64,000 bases of DNA, taken from positions 4,526,001-4,590,000 of the forward strand of contig NZ_UGYM01000002.1 in NCBI RefSeq assembly GCF_900456975.1. The letters run 5' to 3'. Positions 26,609 to 35,907 of the stretch are shown in pieces. The stretch is from Shewanella baltica. GTDB lineage: Bacteria > Pseudomonadota > Gammaproteobacteria > Enterobacterales > Shewanellaceae. The notes under the pieces were generated by a model, which was not told where the DNA came from, searched no databases, and saw nothing but the letters and a program-made list of their open reading frames with translations. Position numbers and translations under genes: made by a program. How positions within the stretch are numbered: the first letter of the stretch is position 1; the number at the start of each line of letters is the position of its first letter.

Positions 26609-27533
26609 TCGACTGCAGCACTTGGCTGATGATCAGTTCACGCAGCCATTTATGGCTCAAGTCGTGCTCGAAGTGTTTATGCCACATCAATAAATACGCG
26701 CCGGGGATCAGCTTGATAGGAGATGGTAAAGAATGAAGCTCGAAGGATTTCATCACAGCAAAGGCATAACGGGACGGCGCGCAAAGAATTAAATCGCTTT
26801 GTTCACACAGGGCCAGAGCGCTCTGAAAGTCGGTCATGTTCACGGCGATATCGCGCTGACGGCCCTCAAGTTGCAGCACATCATCCAGCAACCAATGCTC
26901 TATTCCACCAAAAGCCACTTGCAGATGGCGATAGCTCAAGAAGGTGTCTAAATTCCACTCTTGTGCTAACGCCGGATGATCGCGGCGCATCAAGCACACA
27001 GTATAATCCTGCACTAACTCGACATGGCACAAGTCGTCGGGAATATGATTCACATGCATAGGCGAACGCTCGTCCCACTCGCGGCAACCTATGGCTAAGT
27101 CGATGTCGCAGCGCAGTAATCTGTCCATAGTATCGAGCCGCCAAGTTTGGCAATTGAGACTCACACCGGGCGCTTGGGCGAGCAGCGAGGGCATAAAATG
27201 CGGAAAAGTCAGCGAGTATGTGGTCTCAACCAAATGCATTCTAAACTGCCGCTGACTTAAGGCGGGCTCAAAGGTATCGGGCCGGGTAAATTGCGCTAAT
27301 TGCTGTAAACATTGGCGCAACTCAGGCGCGAGCGACAAGGCTTTAGGCGTCGGTTTTAGGCCGTAGGCGGTGCGCTCAAACAGAGGATCATCAAACACTT
27401 CTCTCAATCGCGTCAGTTGTTTACTCACCGCCGACTGGCTCAAATGCAACCGCGCCGCAGCGGCGGTCACACTTTGTTCCTCAAGCAGGATTTCCAGTAC
27501 GGGCAGTAAATTCAGATCCAAACGTTTTAGCAT
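26592..27533 (-). CDS. LysR-family transcriptional regulator
   Basis: Protein of 313 aa. It opens MLKRLDLNLLPVLEILLEEQSVTAAAARLHLSQSAVSKQL, the HTH typical of the NodD/LeuO-like branch, followed by a substrate-binding domain. It lies 28 bp downstream of the EamA transporter gene on the same strand, so the two are probably cotranscribed and the regulator may control the transporter. Its 3' end overlaps the patatin gene by 17 bp. A paralogue with a very similar HTH occurs at 44832. Confidence 0.9.
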   Translation of the reverse strand: MLKRLDLNLLPVLEILLEEQSVTAAAARLHLSQSAVSKQLTRLREVFDDPLFERTAYGLKPTPKALSLAPELRQCLQQLAQFTRPDTFEPALSQRQFRMHLVETTYSLTFPHFMPSLLAQAPGVSLNCQTWRLDTMDRLLRCDIDLAIGCREWDERSPMHVNHIPDDLCHVELVQDYTVCLMRRDHPALAQEWNLDTFLSYRHLQVAFGGIEHWLLDDVLQLEGRQRDIAVNMTDFQSALALCEQSDLILCAPSRYAFAVMKSFELHSLPSPIKLIPGAYLLMWHKHFEHDLSHKWLRELIISQVLQSITPRV

Positions 27534-27561
27534 CTATCCCTCATTTACCCCAAAATACTGA

Positions 27562-28419
27562 CTAGGGCTGCACTTTTTTAAATGGGTTTAACCTTAAATT
27601 CTGTGGCAATTTCATCAATAACAGCGACAGTAATATCACACCTATCCCCGCCCACTGACGCATGTCTAAGGTCTCACCCACGATCATAACCCCTAATGAT
27701 ACGGCAACCACGGGATTGACTAAAGCGACCATGCCCATGATTTCTGGCCCTAAATTTCGCATCGACCACAACCAAGCCCAATAAGCGATGGCGGTGTTGG
27801 CTATCACTAACCATATTAACGATGGCATCACAGTCAGGCTCGGTAACTGCGGTGGACCCGCCATTAACCACGCCAGCGGGATTAACATCAAGCCGCCCAA
27901 AAACAGTTGCCATGCTGTGAGCACTAAAAAGTCACCCACATCCCACTTTTGCATCCAGCGAGAAGAGAAAGCAATTAACGTCGTGGCACTCAACATGCAC
28001 AACACGCCGATAGGATCGAGATCCGCCGACGGGTTAAGCAGTAAAATCACCCCGCCAAGGCCCATTAAGCCTAATAGTAACCACTTCATTCCAGGACGTT
28101 TTTTATCAATCACCCAAGCTAAAATTAAGAAAATTAACGGCAGCGTCGCCCCTAAGGTCCCTGCCACTGCGCCCGGTAAACGATACGCGCCGATAAATAA
28201 CAAGGTGAAGAAGGCGCCGATATTACAGAAAGCCAGCAAACCAAGCTTTGACCACACCAGCGTTGGCAAGCGAGGACGCAGCATCAACATCAGTATCCCC
28301 GCAGGCAGCGCGCGCCACACCGCCACCCAATAGGGCGACATATCATGTAAGTAGAGACTCACTAACGCATAGGTCGTCCCCCAAAACACAGGGGCGAGTA
28401 AGGCGATTACAAAAGGCAT
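27562..28419 (-). CDS. EamA/DMT-family transporter
   Basis: Protein of 285 aa with ten predicted membrane helices in two EamA repeats (first starting FVIALLAPVFWGTTYALVS, second around LSATTLIAFSSRWMQKW). The drug/metabolite transporter superfamily exports amino acids and other small metabolites; the substrate here is unknown. AAAGAG precedes the ATG. The downstream LysR gene follows after 28 bp and is probably in the same operon. Confidence 0.9.
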   Translation of the reverse strand: MPFVIALLAPVFWGTTYALVSLYLHDMSPYWVAVWRALPAGILMLMLRPRLPTLVWSKLGLLAFCNIGAFFTLLFIGAYRLPGAVAGTLGATLPLIFLILAWVIDKKRPGMKWLLLGLMGLGGVILLLNPSADLDPIGVLCMLSATTLIAFSSRWMQKWDVGDFLVLTAWQLFLGGLMLIPLAWLMAGPPQLPSLTVMPSLIWLVIANTAIAYWAWLWSMRNLGPEIMGMVALVNPVVAVSLGVMIVGETLDMRQWAGIGVILLSLLLMKLPQNLRLNPFKKVQP

Positions 28420-28545
28420 AATAACTCTTTAAAAAGTATCTTGATGTGAAGATATATTATTCTCAGTCTTCACTCCTAGCAAGTGAAGTTTATGAATATC
28501 TCATTATCGGCGGGAGTTAATCAGGTTAACTATTTGATTTTAAAA

Positions 28546-29319
28546 CTAAGGTTGCCAGTCATTGTAGGACAGATGGATAGTTTGATAAATCTGGCTTAAC
28601 TCTCCAGTCTGCCGCAGTAATTCAACCATGCGAGTCAAATATGCATCTACGGCATCCCCTTCGGGGCCCTTGGCAATCACAAACACATCTTCAAAATCGC
28701 CAAAGTCTTCACGGTGGATATTATGCAACTTCAACTGTTTCAGCATCATATCGGCCTCTTCCTGCGCCCAAACGAAAGCATCGATACGGCCATGGGAAAG
28801 TTTTAGCAAAGAACGTTTAATGGTTATCGAAGGTTCCGCAGGGATAGGCATGTAATCTGGGATCGCCTCCACGGTAAATACGCGCCCCGTTTGCTGCTGA
28901 TCAAATAACATGGCCTTCGTTATCGGCTTATCCACATTGGTATAAAGCACGTGGGTGACTTGCCCAAATGAAACAGAACTAAAACGGTAAGGTAAGGCAT
29001 CTAACGCGGCATTATTACGGATGGCGGGCAAACCAAAATCAGCACGACCAAGCGTCACGCCTAGCATAGCCCGTGAAAGCGGGAAAACCTTAATATCAAT
29101 TTCAACCTCAGGATCTGCCCTATCAATTGCTTTAACCAGTTCCACAAATGGCCCTGTGCCATCGGCATTAATTAATCCAGGGATCTCCCCTAAATAAGCC
29201 GTCATTTGCCGCTTGCCGCCAGCATTAATGACAACATCATCCGCGGCATAGGCTGGGGTGAAAATGCTGTGAAGGAAAAGCACAGAAAAAATACACAAGG
29301 TAATAAAGTGACTAAACAT
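28546..29319 (-). CDS. Periplasmic solute-binding protein, family 3-like
   Basis: Protein of 257 aa with a signal peptide cleaved near PAYA-ADDV. The mature part resembles amino-acid type (family 3) periplasmic binding proteins: PLSRAMLGVTLGRADFGL, LLKLSHGRIDAFVW, and a C-terminal YLTRMVELLRQTGELSQIYQTI. No permease or ATPase is adjacent, so it may be an orphan sensor-type binding protein. ATG 29319 is chosen because it begins a clean signal peptide and has GAGGGA upstream; the frame could extend to 29361. Confidence 0.75.
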   Translation of the reverse strand: MFSHFITLCIFSVLFLHSIFTPAYAADDVVINAGGKRQMTAYLGEIPGLINADGTGPFVELVKAIDRADPEVEIDIKVFPLSRAMLGVTLGRADFGLPAIRNNAALDALPYRFSSVSFGQVTHVLYTNVDKPITKAMLFDQQQTGRVFTVEAIPDYMPIPAEPSITIKRSLLKLSHGRIDAFVWAQEEADMMLKQLKLHNIHREDFGDFEDVFVIAKGPEGDAVDAYLTRMVELLRQTGELSQIYQTIHLSYNDWQP

Positions 29320-29478
29320 GGGTGGTCCCTCGGTGGCTTTCTCAAGCTTAGCAGACGACAACGATTGTGGCGTTCATTCCTCGCATCCAAATGAGAACGT
29401 GTAAAGCATCACTCTGTCACTGCGCTTAGCCGCCGTTTACCGTATAATCAGCCGTCATTTTTCTATAGGCGGGCCAGT

Positions 29479-29943
29479 ATGTTCCATATCGCACTCTATG
29501 AGCCAGAAATCGCACCTAACACAGGTAATATCATTCGCTTATGCGCCAACAACGGTTGTCAGCTGCATTTGATTGAGCCATTAGGTTTTGATCTAGAAGA
29601 GAAAAAGTTACGCCGCGCTGGTTTAGATTATGCCGACTTAACCAATGTGACTCGCCACAAAGACTTCGATGCCTTCCTCGAAGCCATGGCAGGTAAGCGC
29701 ATTATGGCCTGCACCACTAAAGGCAGTCGTCCGCATACTGAGCTGAGTTTTGCCAAAGACGATGTGCTGCTATTCGGCCCAGAAACCCGAGGTTTACCGA
29801 TGGCGATTATCGAATCTATCCCCACAGAGCAGAGACTACGCATCCCCATGGCGGCCACCAGCCGTAGCTTGAATCTTTCTAATGCGGTGGCGATTATCAG
29901 CTATGAAGCGTGGCGCCAACTGGATTTTGCTGGCGCACTTTAA
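29479..29943 (+). CDS. trmL: tRNA (cytidine/uridine 34-2'-O)-methyltransferase
   Basis: A 154-aa SPOUT methyltransferase that methylates the ribose of the wobble base in tRNA-Leu. Recognisable motifs are [19 protein letters not shown] at the N-terminus, FGPETRGLP in the middle, and [20 protein letters not shown] forming the trefoil-knot SAM site. Length and motifs match TrmL (YibK) well. It appears monocistronic; the neighbours on both sides are on the opposite strand. Confidence 0.95.
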   Translation: MFHIALYEPEIAPNTGNIIRLCANNGCQLHLIEPLGFDLEEKKLRRAGLDYADLTNVTRHKDFDAFLEAMAGKRIMACTTKGSRPHTELSFAKDDVLLFGPETRGLPMAIIESIPTEQRLRIPMAATSRSLNLSNAVAIISYEAWRQLDFAGAL

Positions 29944-29985
29944 GCGCTACCGCAGCTAAATCGCGGATTTGTGGCTAAGGGGCGG

Positions 29986-30540
29986 CTATGGAGATGGTGC
30001 GACAGGCGTCATCTCTATCCCGCGAAACAGCTGATAGCGATCGATATCATCATCGAGATATTGGATGTTCTGCGTCCATTGCCATCCACCCGCTTGATTT
30101 TGAGCCCGAGTCTGAGCATCAAAAAGTAACTGGATCAACGCGGGTCTTGCATTAACAACCCCTTCCCCTAGCAGAGAATAATCCCCATTTTGTCGATATA
30201 AACTAAAGACTTGCTGTTTATCTTCCGCCACACCGTCGTAATAGGTCAGTAACACTTGATCGCCTTGTTCCCTAAACCACCAAGTTTCGCTAAAGGGCGC
30301 CCGCGTGCCGATACTCACAGATAAGATCAACTGGCGCTGATCGTGGGAGCAAAAGCCCGTGACGGCCACTTTTTTCGGAATTTCCCCCGCCTTGGCAGCA
30401 TCACCCGCCCATTGCCCCACTAATTGTGGACAAAATTCCTTGAAACTGACCTTAGCGGCCATGACTGAGAAGGACGAAAACACGCTCAGTACAATGGCAA
30501 GACCCAGCATAAGGTTCAAACGGTCGATTTTAAGCGGCAT
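29986..30540 (-). CDS. Exported protein of unknown family
   Basis: Protein of 184 aa with an N-terminal hydrophobic stretch (LMLGLAIVLSVFSSFSVMAAK) that reads as a signal peptide. The mature part contains VGQWAGDAA, two cysteines (FKEFCPQL and TGFCSHD) that could form a disulfide, and several aromatic-rich beta-like segments. I do not recognise the family. ATG 30540 is chosen over the upstream frame start at 30564 since it gives a normal signal peptide and follows AGAGAT. Confidence 0.6.
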   Translation of the reverse strand: MPLKIDRLNLMLGLAIVLSVFSSFSVMAAKVSFKEFCPQLVGQWAGDAAKAGEIPKKVAVTGFCSHDQRQLILSVSIGTRAPFSETWWFREQGDQVLLTYYDGVAEDKQQVFSLYRQNGDYSLLGEGVVNARPALIQLLFDAQTRAQNQAGGWQWTQNIQYLDDDIDRYQLFRGIEMTPVAPSP

Positions 30541-30840
30541 ATCTCTAGCACCTACCCGAAACATATCAATACATTAGCGTTAAAAGCATCAATCGACAAA
30601 TCCCCCATCACAAATGATTCCTTTAACGACGGAATGAACGCTTTTGTATTAGTATTACAGTTAGCCTGACTGTTTACCGCCTACATCCGCCGCTTTTGAG
30701 CTGAGATACCCAACAAAGATTCACAGTTGCTTACATAACAGCTTATTCAGGCATGGCGGGTTTTCATGCTAACTTGCCACTTAGCAAAAATACGCAACAT
30801 CATAATCCTAGTAACTGTTTGTATCACAAGGAGACTCATA

Positions 30841-32862
30841 GTGAAGAAGACAGGCATTTTATTACTCTGTTTACTGATGCCCTTTAGCTCGGCATTTGCA
30901 GAACAGGGCAAACCACTCTCAGCAGAATTGCTTTGGCAACTCAAACGTATCGGTAGCCCGATTGTATCTCCAACGGGCGAACACATTATCGCGCCAGTCA
31001 CAGAGTACGATCTAAAAGCCGATAAAGGCTCAACCCAGCTGTGGCATTTCGATGGCAAGCATAACCGAGCCATCACAGCCAAAGGTTTAAGGGTGAGCGA
31101 GCCCGTGTTTTCCCCCGACGGCAAAACCTTGGCCTTTGTAAGTAAGCGCAATGAAGACGAGGCGAGCCAAATTTACCTGCTGCCGATGGATGGTCCGGGT
31201 GAAGCGCAGCGCTTAACCGATATTCCCACTGGCGTTAACAGCATTAAGTGGGTTGGCAAGCATTTGTATTTCATCAGCAATATCTTCCCTAATCAAAGCT
31301 GGGAAGAAATGAAAACCCAGCTCGCCACAGATACCGACAATAAGGTTTCTGCCCATCAATGGAACACCTTACCCTATTCCCAATTTGATCACTGGTTAGA
31401 TGAACGTCGCCAAGCCCACGTATTTAGAATTCCGGCCAAGGGCGGTAATGTCGAAAACATCACCCAACCTGCGGGCCATGAATTACCACGCTCAGATCAA
31501 AGCAGTGCAAGCTATGATGTTTCCCCCAATGAGCGCTGGATTGCCTTCAACGCCTATGGTTCAGAGAATAAAGTCGATCCTAAAATTGATATATTTCTCG
31601 CTGCGATTGGAGGCAACAAGGCCGAAAATCTCACTGCTGATAATCAAGCGCCAGATCTGAATCCTAGCTTTAGCCCTAACGGTAAAACGCTCGCCTTTAC
31701 CCGCCAAAAAATCCCCGGTTTCTACGCCGATACCTCAAGGCTGATGCTGCTGGATATCGACAGTCGAAAACTCACAACACTCACATCTGACTGGGACCGT
31801 TCTGTCTCTCAATTCAGTTGGACACCCGACAATAAGGGCTTTTATGCCACTGTGGAAGACGCCGCCACAAACCGTATTTACTCTATCGATGCCAAGAACG
31901 GCAAAGTAAAAGCCATCACAGAGGCAACCGATTTTAGCCAACCCGCCATAGGCAAAGACGGCGAACTGATTGCCACCAATCAGAGCTTTTTGTATCCCGC
32001 TCGCTTGGTCAGCATCAATCCTCGCAACGGTAAGATTGAACGCCTAGAAAACTTTAACGACGATATTCTCAAAGATGTCGACCTAGGCACTTATGAATCA
32101 GTCACCTACAAAGGCTATCAAGGTAAAGATATTCAAATGTGGGTCCACTACCCCGCAGGGTTTGATCGCAGCAAAAAATACCCACTGTTTATGCTCGTCC
32201 ACGGCGGGCCACACAATGCCATTACCGACGGTTTCCATTTCCGTTGGAACGCGCAAACCTTTGCTTCTTGGGGTTATGTCACGGCGTGGCCAAACTTCCA
32301 CGGTTCGAGTGGCTTTGGTCAGGAATTTGCCGATTCCATCAATCCCGATTGGAAGACAAAACCCCTTGAGGATGTGCTCAAGGCGGCAGACTGGTTTAAA
32401 CAACAAAGCTGGATAGACAGTGATCGCATGGTGGCGGGTGGTGCAAGTTATGGTGGTTACCTGACCTCGATTATTTTGGGTCAGCCGCATCCCTTTAAAG
32501 CGCTATTGATCCATGCTGCGGTTTACGACATGTATGCACAAATGGCGTCGGACTTTGCCGTACACAGTACCCGATTTGGCTACTATTGGGATAATCCAGA
32601 ACTGTATAAAGCCATTTCGCCCCATTACTTTGCGGCTAACTTCAACACTCCAACCTTAGTCAGCCATGGTCAACTCGATTACTTAGTGCCGGCGACCCAA
32701 GGGTTCGAACTGTTCCACACCCTGCAAAGTCGACATGTTGAATCGCGGATGATTTATTTCCCCGATGAAAATCACTGGATTATGAAGCCTAATAACTCAG
32801 TCTACTGGTATAACGAAGTGAAGAAGTGGATGACCCACTTTGCCGAACCTGGCGCGCGTTAA
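30841..32862 (+). CDS. S9-family prolyl oligopeptidase / acylaminoacyl peptidase-like
   Basis: Protein of 673 aa with a signal peptide (SSAFA-EQ), an N-terminal seven-bladed propeller of WD40-like repeats (SPDGKTLAFVS, SPNGKTLAFTR) and a C-terminal alpha/beta hydrolase domain. The catalytic triad reads as Ser536 (GGASYGG), Asp613 (QLDYLVP) and His645 (DENHW). It cleaves peptides in the periplasm. The start is GTG 30841, placed 7 nt after AAGGAG; an upstream in-frame extension to 30766 would spoil the signal peptide. Confidence 0.92.
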   Translation: MKKTGILLLCLLMPFSSAFAEQGKPLSAELLWQLKRIGSPIVSPTGEHIIAPVTEYDLKADKGSTQLWHFDGKHNRAITAKGLRVSEPVFSPDGKTLAFVSKRNEDEASQIYLLPMDGPGEAQRLTDIPTGVNSIKWVGKHLYFISNIFPNQSWEEMKTQLATDTDNKVSAHQWNTLPYSQFDHWLDERRQAHVFRIPAKGGNVENITQPAGHELPRSDQSSASYDVSPNERWIAFNAYGSENKVDPKIDIFLAAIGGNKAENLTADNQAPDLNPSFSPNGKTLAFTRQKIPGFYADTSRLMLLDIDSRKLTTLTSDWDRSVSQFSWTPDNKGFYATVEDAATNRIYSIDAKNGKVKAITEATDFSQPAIGKDGELIATNQSFLYPARLVSINPRNGKIERLENFNDDILKDVDLGTYESVTYKGYQGKDIQMWVHYPAGFDRSKKYPLFMLVHGGPHNAITDGFHFRWNAQTFASWGYVTAWPNFHGSSGFGQEFADSINPDWKTKPLEDVLKAADWFKQQSWIDSDRMVAGGASYGGYLTSIILGQPHPFKALLIHAAVYDMYAQMASDFAVHSTRFGYYWDNPELYKAISPHYFAANFNTPTLVSHGQLDYLVPATQGFELFHTLQSRHVESRMIYFPDENHWIMKPNNSVYWYNEVKKWMTHFAEPGAR

Positions 32863-32880
32863 ACGCGATTCATAGATACA

Positions 32881-32907
32881 AAAAAGGTCTGCAATGCAGA
32901 CCTTTTT
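32881..32907 (+). terminator. Terminator after the S9 peptidase gene
   Basis: AAAAAGGTCTGC (32881-32892) pairs perfectly with GCAGACCTTTTT (32896-32907) around AAT. Confidence 0.92.
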
Positions 32908-32920
32908 AATGGGTTTACTT

Positions 32921-32950
32921 AAACTAAAGCGTAGGCTAACGCTTTAGTTT
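32921..32950 (-). terminator. Hairpin downstream of the M16 lipoprotein gene
   Basis: AAACTAAAGCG (32921-32931) pairs perfectly with CGCTTTAGTTT (32940-32950). It lies 30 bp beyond the M16 stop codon on the minus strand and may end that transcript, though the T-run is modest. Confidence 0.6.
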
Positions 32951-32978
32951 GAAATGACTTAGCTTGAAATGACTGAGC
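32949..32978. repeat. Two 15-bp tandem units abutting the M16 stop codon
   Basis: TTGAAATGACTTAGC (32949-32963) and TTGAAATGACTGAGC (32964-32978) differ at one base. They touch the stop codon of the minus-strand M16 gene exactly. Read through that stop in frame they would encode AQSFQ then AKSFQ. Confidence 0.8.
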
Positions 32979-34442
32979 TTATTGGCCAAAGCCCGTGGCT
33001 TTAATATCCACGGTTTGCACTTTGCCATACTTAGCGGCGATAGGTGCAATTTTAGCCGCGTTGCCAATCAGCACAAATTGCAGATCTTTTTGCGGGAAGT
33101 AAGTTTTCACGAGCCTTTGAGTTTCTTCTAAGGTCAAACCATCCACCTTAGCTTGGAACTCATTGATAAACTTATCATCGAAGCCGTATAGATACATGCC
33201 AGACAATAATCCCGCCAGTTGGCCTGAGGTTTCAAACTTAGGTGGGAACTGACCCTTCACATATGCTTTAGCCGAATCTAAAGTGGTTTGATCTACGCCT
33301 TTGTCCCATAAACGAGCATAGGTTTTCAGTGCGAGATCAATCGCTTCTTGAGTGGTTTCCGTCTTAGTAAAAGTGCTGATAGTAAACACACCCGAGTCGG
33401 TATAAGGACTAAAACCTGAGCGTGCGCCATAGGTTAAGCCAGCGTTTACCCGCAGCTCGTCGTTAAGCCAAGAGGTAAAACGACCACCTAAAATAGTGTT
33501 CACTACTGTTAAACCGACATAGTCTGGATTGTCACGACTAATGCCTAAACCGCCGATAACAAAGGTGGTTTCGATTGCATCGGGTTTATCCACCAGCAAA
33601 ACTTTCGCCGCAGTTAACTGAGGCAAGCCTTGATTTAAGTCAGGCTGCACCAGCTTTTCGCTGCCTTTCCACTGACCAAAGGTTTGTGTCAGCTTGGCCT
33701 TCATCGCAGCAACATCAAAGTCACCCACGACGGTAATCGCAGTATTGGCCGGTTGGTAGTAACTCTTATGGAAAGCGCGCAGTTGCGACACCGTCACTTG
33801 TTCAAGCGAATCACTGTTACCCGAAGCCGCATTACCATAAGGATGGGCACCAAATACCAGCTTATCGAAGTAACGACCAATCACCGCCCGTGGGCTTTCT
33901 TTATCTTGCTGCAATCCCGCAATTGCACGTTGCTTAAGTTTATCGAACTCGGCGGCGTCAAAGTCCGGCGTTAACATCGCCGCGCTAAATAAGCCCAGCA
34001 TGACGTCAGTGTCTTTCGCCATAAAATCGGCGCTGAGATAGCTGCCTTCTTTATCCGCTTCAGCGCCTAAACTTGCACCGAGAAAATCCACTTGCTGCTC
34101 GATATCCGCCTTAGATTTACCCGCCGCCCCTAACAGCAAACCTTCTGCCGTCATTTGCGCCACGCCTGCGGTGGTGTCATTGACAGCACCCGCACGTACC
34201 ACGGCATTTAAGGTCACTAAAGGCACTTCGCGCTGCGGCATTAAATACACAGTTAAGCCGTTATCCAGCACGAACTTGTCGTAACTTGGCATCACAAAGC
34301 TGCCAGTATCGACGCGTTTTGGCGCCGATGTCGTAGCACAACCCGCTAAGGCTAAACTTGTGCCTAGGGCTAATGCGGCCATTAACTTAGAAGGTTTCCC
34401 GAGTGATGCCATCTTAAGTGATTTCATTGCCATCGATTTCAT
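32979..34442 (-). CDS. M16-family peptidase, non-catalytic lipoprotein partner
   Basis: Protein of 487 aa with an M16 fold but no HxxEH zinc motif; the corresponding place reads VAQMTAEGLLLG. This is the usual pattern for the inactive half of an M16B heterodimer, the active half being the gene immediately upstream. A lipobox (LALAGC, Cys about residue 34) follows an unusual 20-residue leader, MKSMA-MKSLK-MASLG-KPSKL, with 5-residue periodicity. Its ATG overlaps the upstream stop in ATGA, so translation is coupled, and GAGGAG also precedes it. It is anchored in the envelope. Confidence 0.9.
   Translation of the reverse strand: MKSMAMKSLKMASLGKPSKLMAALALGTSLALAGCATTSAPKRVDTGSFVMPSYDKFVLDNGLTVYLMPQREVPLVTLNAVVRAGAVNDTTAGVAQMTAEGLLLGAAGKSKADIEQQVDFLGASLGAEADKEGSYLSADFMAKDTDVMLGLFSAAMLTPDFDAAEFDKLKQRAIAGLQQDKESPRAVIGRYFDKLVFGAHPYGNAASGNSDSLEQVTVSQLRAFHKSYYQPANTAITVVGDFDVAAMKAKLTQTFGQWKGSEKLVQPDLNQGLPQLTAAKVLLVDKPDAIETTFVIGGLGISRDNPDYVGLTVVNTILGGRFTSWLNDELRVNAGLTYGARSGFSPYTDSGVFTISTFTKTETTQEAIDLALKTYARLWDKGVDQTTLDSAKAYVKGQFPPKFETSGQLAGLLSGMYLYGFDDKFINEFQAKVDGLTLEETQRLVKTYFPQKDLQFVLIGNAAKIAPIAAKYGKVQTVDIKATGFGQ
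34383..34442 (-). repeat. Degenerate 15-bp units in the 5' coding end of the M16 lipoprotein gene
   Basis: The first 60 bp fall into four 15-bp units; units 1-3 begin ATGAAATCG, ATGAAATCA and ATGGCATCA. The encoded leader repeats with a five-residue period ahead of the signal peptide. Confidence 0.6.
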
Positions 34443-35770
34443 TGAGAGATCTCCTCGTTTGCCGCCAGCACAGCTACAGTGCGATTCGATTTACGTAAGT
34501 AGGTTTGGGCAACACGTTGAATATCCGCTGGCGTCACCTTGTTATAGGCTTCTGGCGCATTAAATAGCTTGTCGTAACTGCCAAAATACATCTCATAGGT
34601 GCCTATGGTATTAGCCTTACCATTAATGGTTTCCATCGAACGATAAAAATCCATCAACTTGATATTTTTAACTTTATCCAGTTCTTGCTGAGTAACACCC
34701 GTTGTCGCAATCGCATCGATTTGTTCAATCAGCGCATGCTCCAGCGTCGAGGCTTTCACCTCAGGAGTGGCAACACCCATCACATAGAAGAGGTTCGGGT
34801 CGACCGACATCGGCATGTAGGTTTGCGCCTCTAAGGCCACTTGTTTATCAACCAGTGATTGATATAAACGCGAGCTATTACCTTGGCTTAAAATTGAGCT
34901 TAATAAATCCAGCGCATAAAAATCTGCGTGAGTCGCCGCCGGAATATGGTATGCCAGCATCACATTCGGTGTGCTCACCGATGCCTTTTGCACAAAGGTA
35001 CGACGCTCGCCCTTTTGCTCAGGTTCTACGGTGCGAATCGCTTTAGGCGGAGTTTGTGCCGGAATAGGCGCAAAATACTTGTCGGCCAAGGCTTTAACTT
35101 GGGCAACCTTTACATCACCAGCAATCACAACCACGGCATTGTTCGGCGCGTAATAGGTTTTGTGGTACTGCACGAGATCTTCCAGCGTCCAAGCGGCGAT
35201 ATCCGACTCGTGGCCGATCACCGACCAAGAATAAGGATGGGCTAAAAATGCCACGCCTTTGATTTCGCCTTCAAGGGCATTCCAGTTAGAGTTTTCTAAG
35301 CCAGTGGAGCGCTCCGACTGCACTACGCCACGTTCGCTATCGACCATAGTTTGGTTGATATCTAAGTTTGCGATACGGTCGGCTTCGAGATCGAACATAG
35401 TTTCGAGCGCATTAGCGGGAAACCAATCGGTATAAACCGTCATGTCTTCAGTGGTATAGGCGTTGTTCGCGCCACCTGCGGCTTCCATAGTGCGGTCGAA
35501 CATTTTTGGGCCGTACTTTTTTGAACCGTTAAACATCATATGTTCGAAAAAGTGCGAAATACCGGTGATGCCGGGCACTTCGTTACGTGAACCGACTTTC
35601 CAAAACAAATACATGTTGGCATTGGGAATAGAGGCATCTTCTAGCACCATGATTTTCATGCCGTTATCTAGCGTGAAACTCTTAATGTCTTCTGCCGTGG
35701 TGGCCTGTGCTTGGCTTAGGGGGTTAAAAAGTCCCATGGCCAACACAAGAGCCGATAGCGTGCGCTTCAT
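34439..35770 (-). CDS. M16-family zinc metallopeptidase, catalytic subunit
   Basis: Protein of 443 aa with a signal peptide (SQAQA-TT) and the inverted zinc motif HFFEH at residues 73-77, with downstream glutamates near ERGVVQSE to complete the site. M16 (pitrilysin/MPP-like) peptidases degrade small peptides inside a clam-shell formed by two halves. The partner half is the next gene, overlapping by 4 bp. AAGGAG precedes the ATG. It acts in the periplasm. Confidence 0.93.
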   Translation of the reverse strand: MKRTLSALVLAMGLFNPLSQAQATTAEDIKSFTLDNGMKIMVLEDASIPNANMYLFWKVGSRNEVPGITGISHFFEHMMFNGSKKYGPKMFDRTMEAAGGANNAYTTEDMTVYTDWFPANALETMFDLEADRIANLDINQTMVDSERGVVQSERSTGLENSNWNALEGEIKGVAFLAHPYSWSVIGHESDIAAWTLEDLVQYHKTYYAPNNAVVVIAGDVKVAQVKALADKYFAPIPAQTPPKAIRTVEPEQKGERRTFVQKASVSTPNVMLAYHIPAATHADFYALDLLSSILSQGNSSRLYQSLVDKQVALEAQTYMPMSVDPNLFYVMGVATPEVKASTLEHALIEQIDAIATTGVTQQELDKVKNIKLMDFYRSMETINGKANTIGTYEMYFGSYDKLFNAPEAYNKVTPADIQRVAQTYLRKSNRTVAVLAANEEISQ

Positions 35771-35907
35771 CTTGTTCGCTCCTTGCTGTAAATATCCACA
35801 TATAGAGGTAAATTGTTTAACAAATCAAGCTCTGGATGCTTATCCCGCGCCGATTTTTTGTAAGCTCAAGTTATACCGAAGAGCTTACGGAATAAGGCTT
35901 GCGTGGC

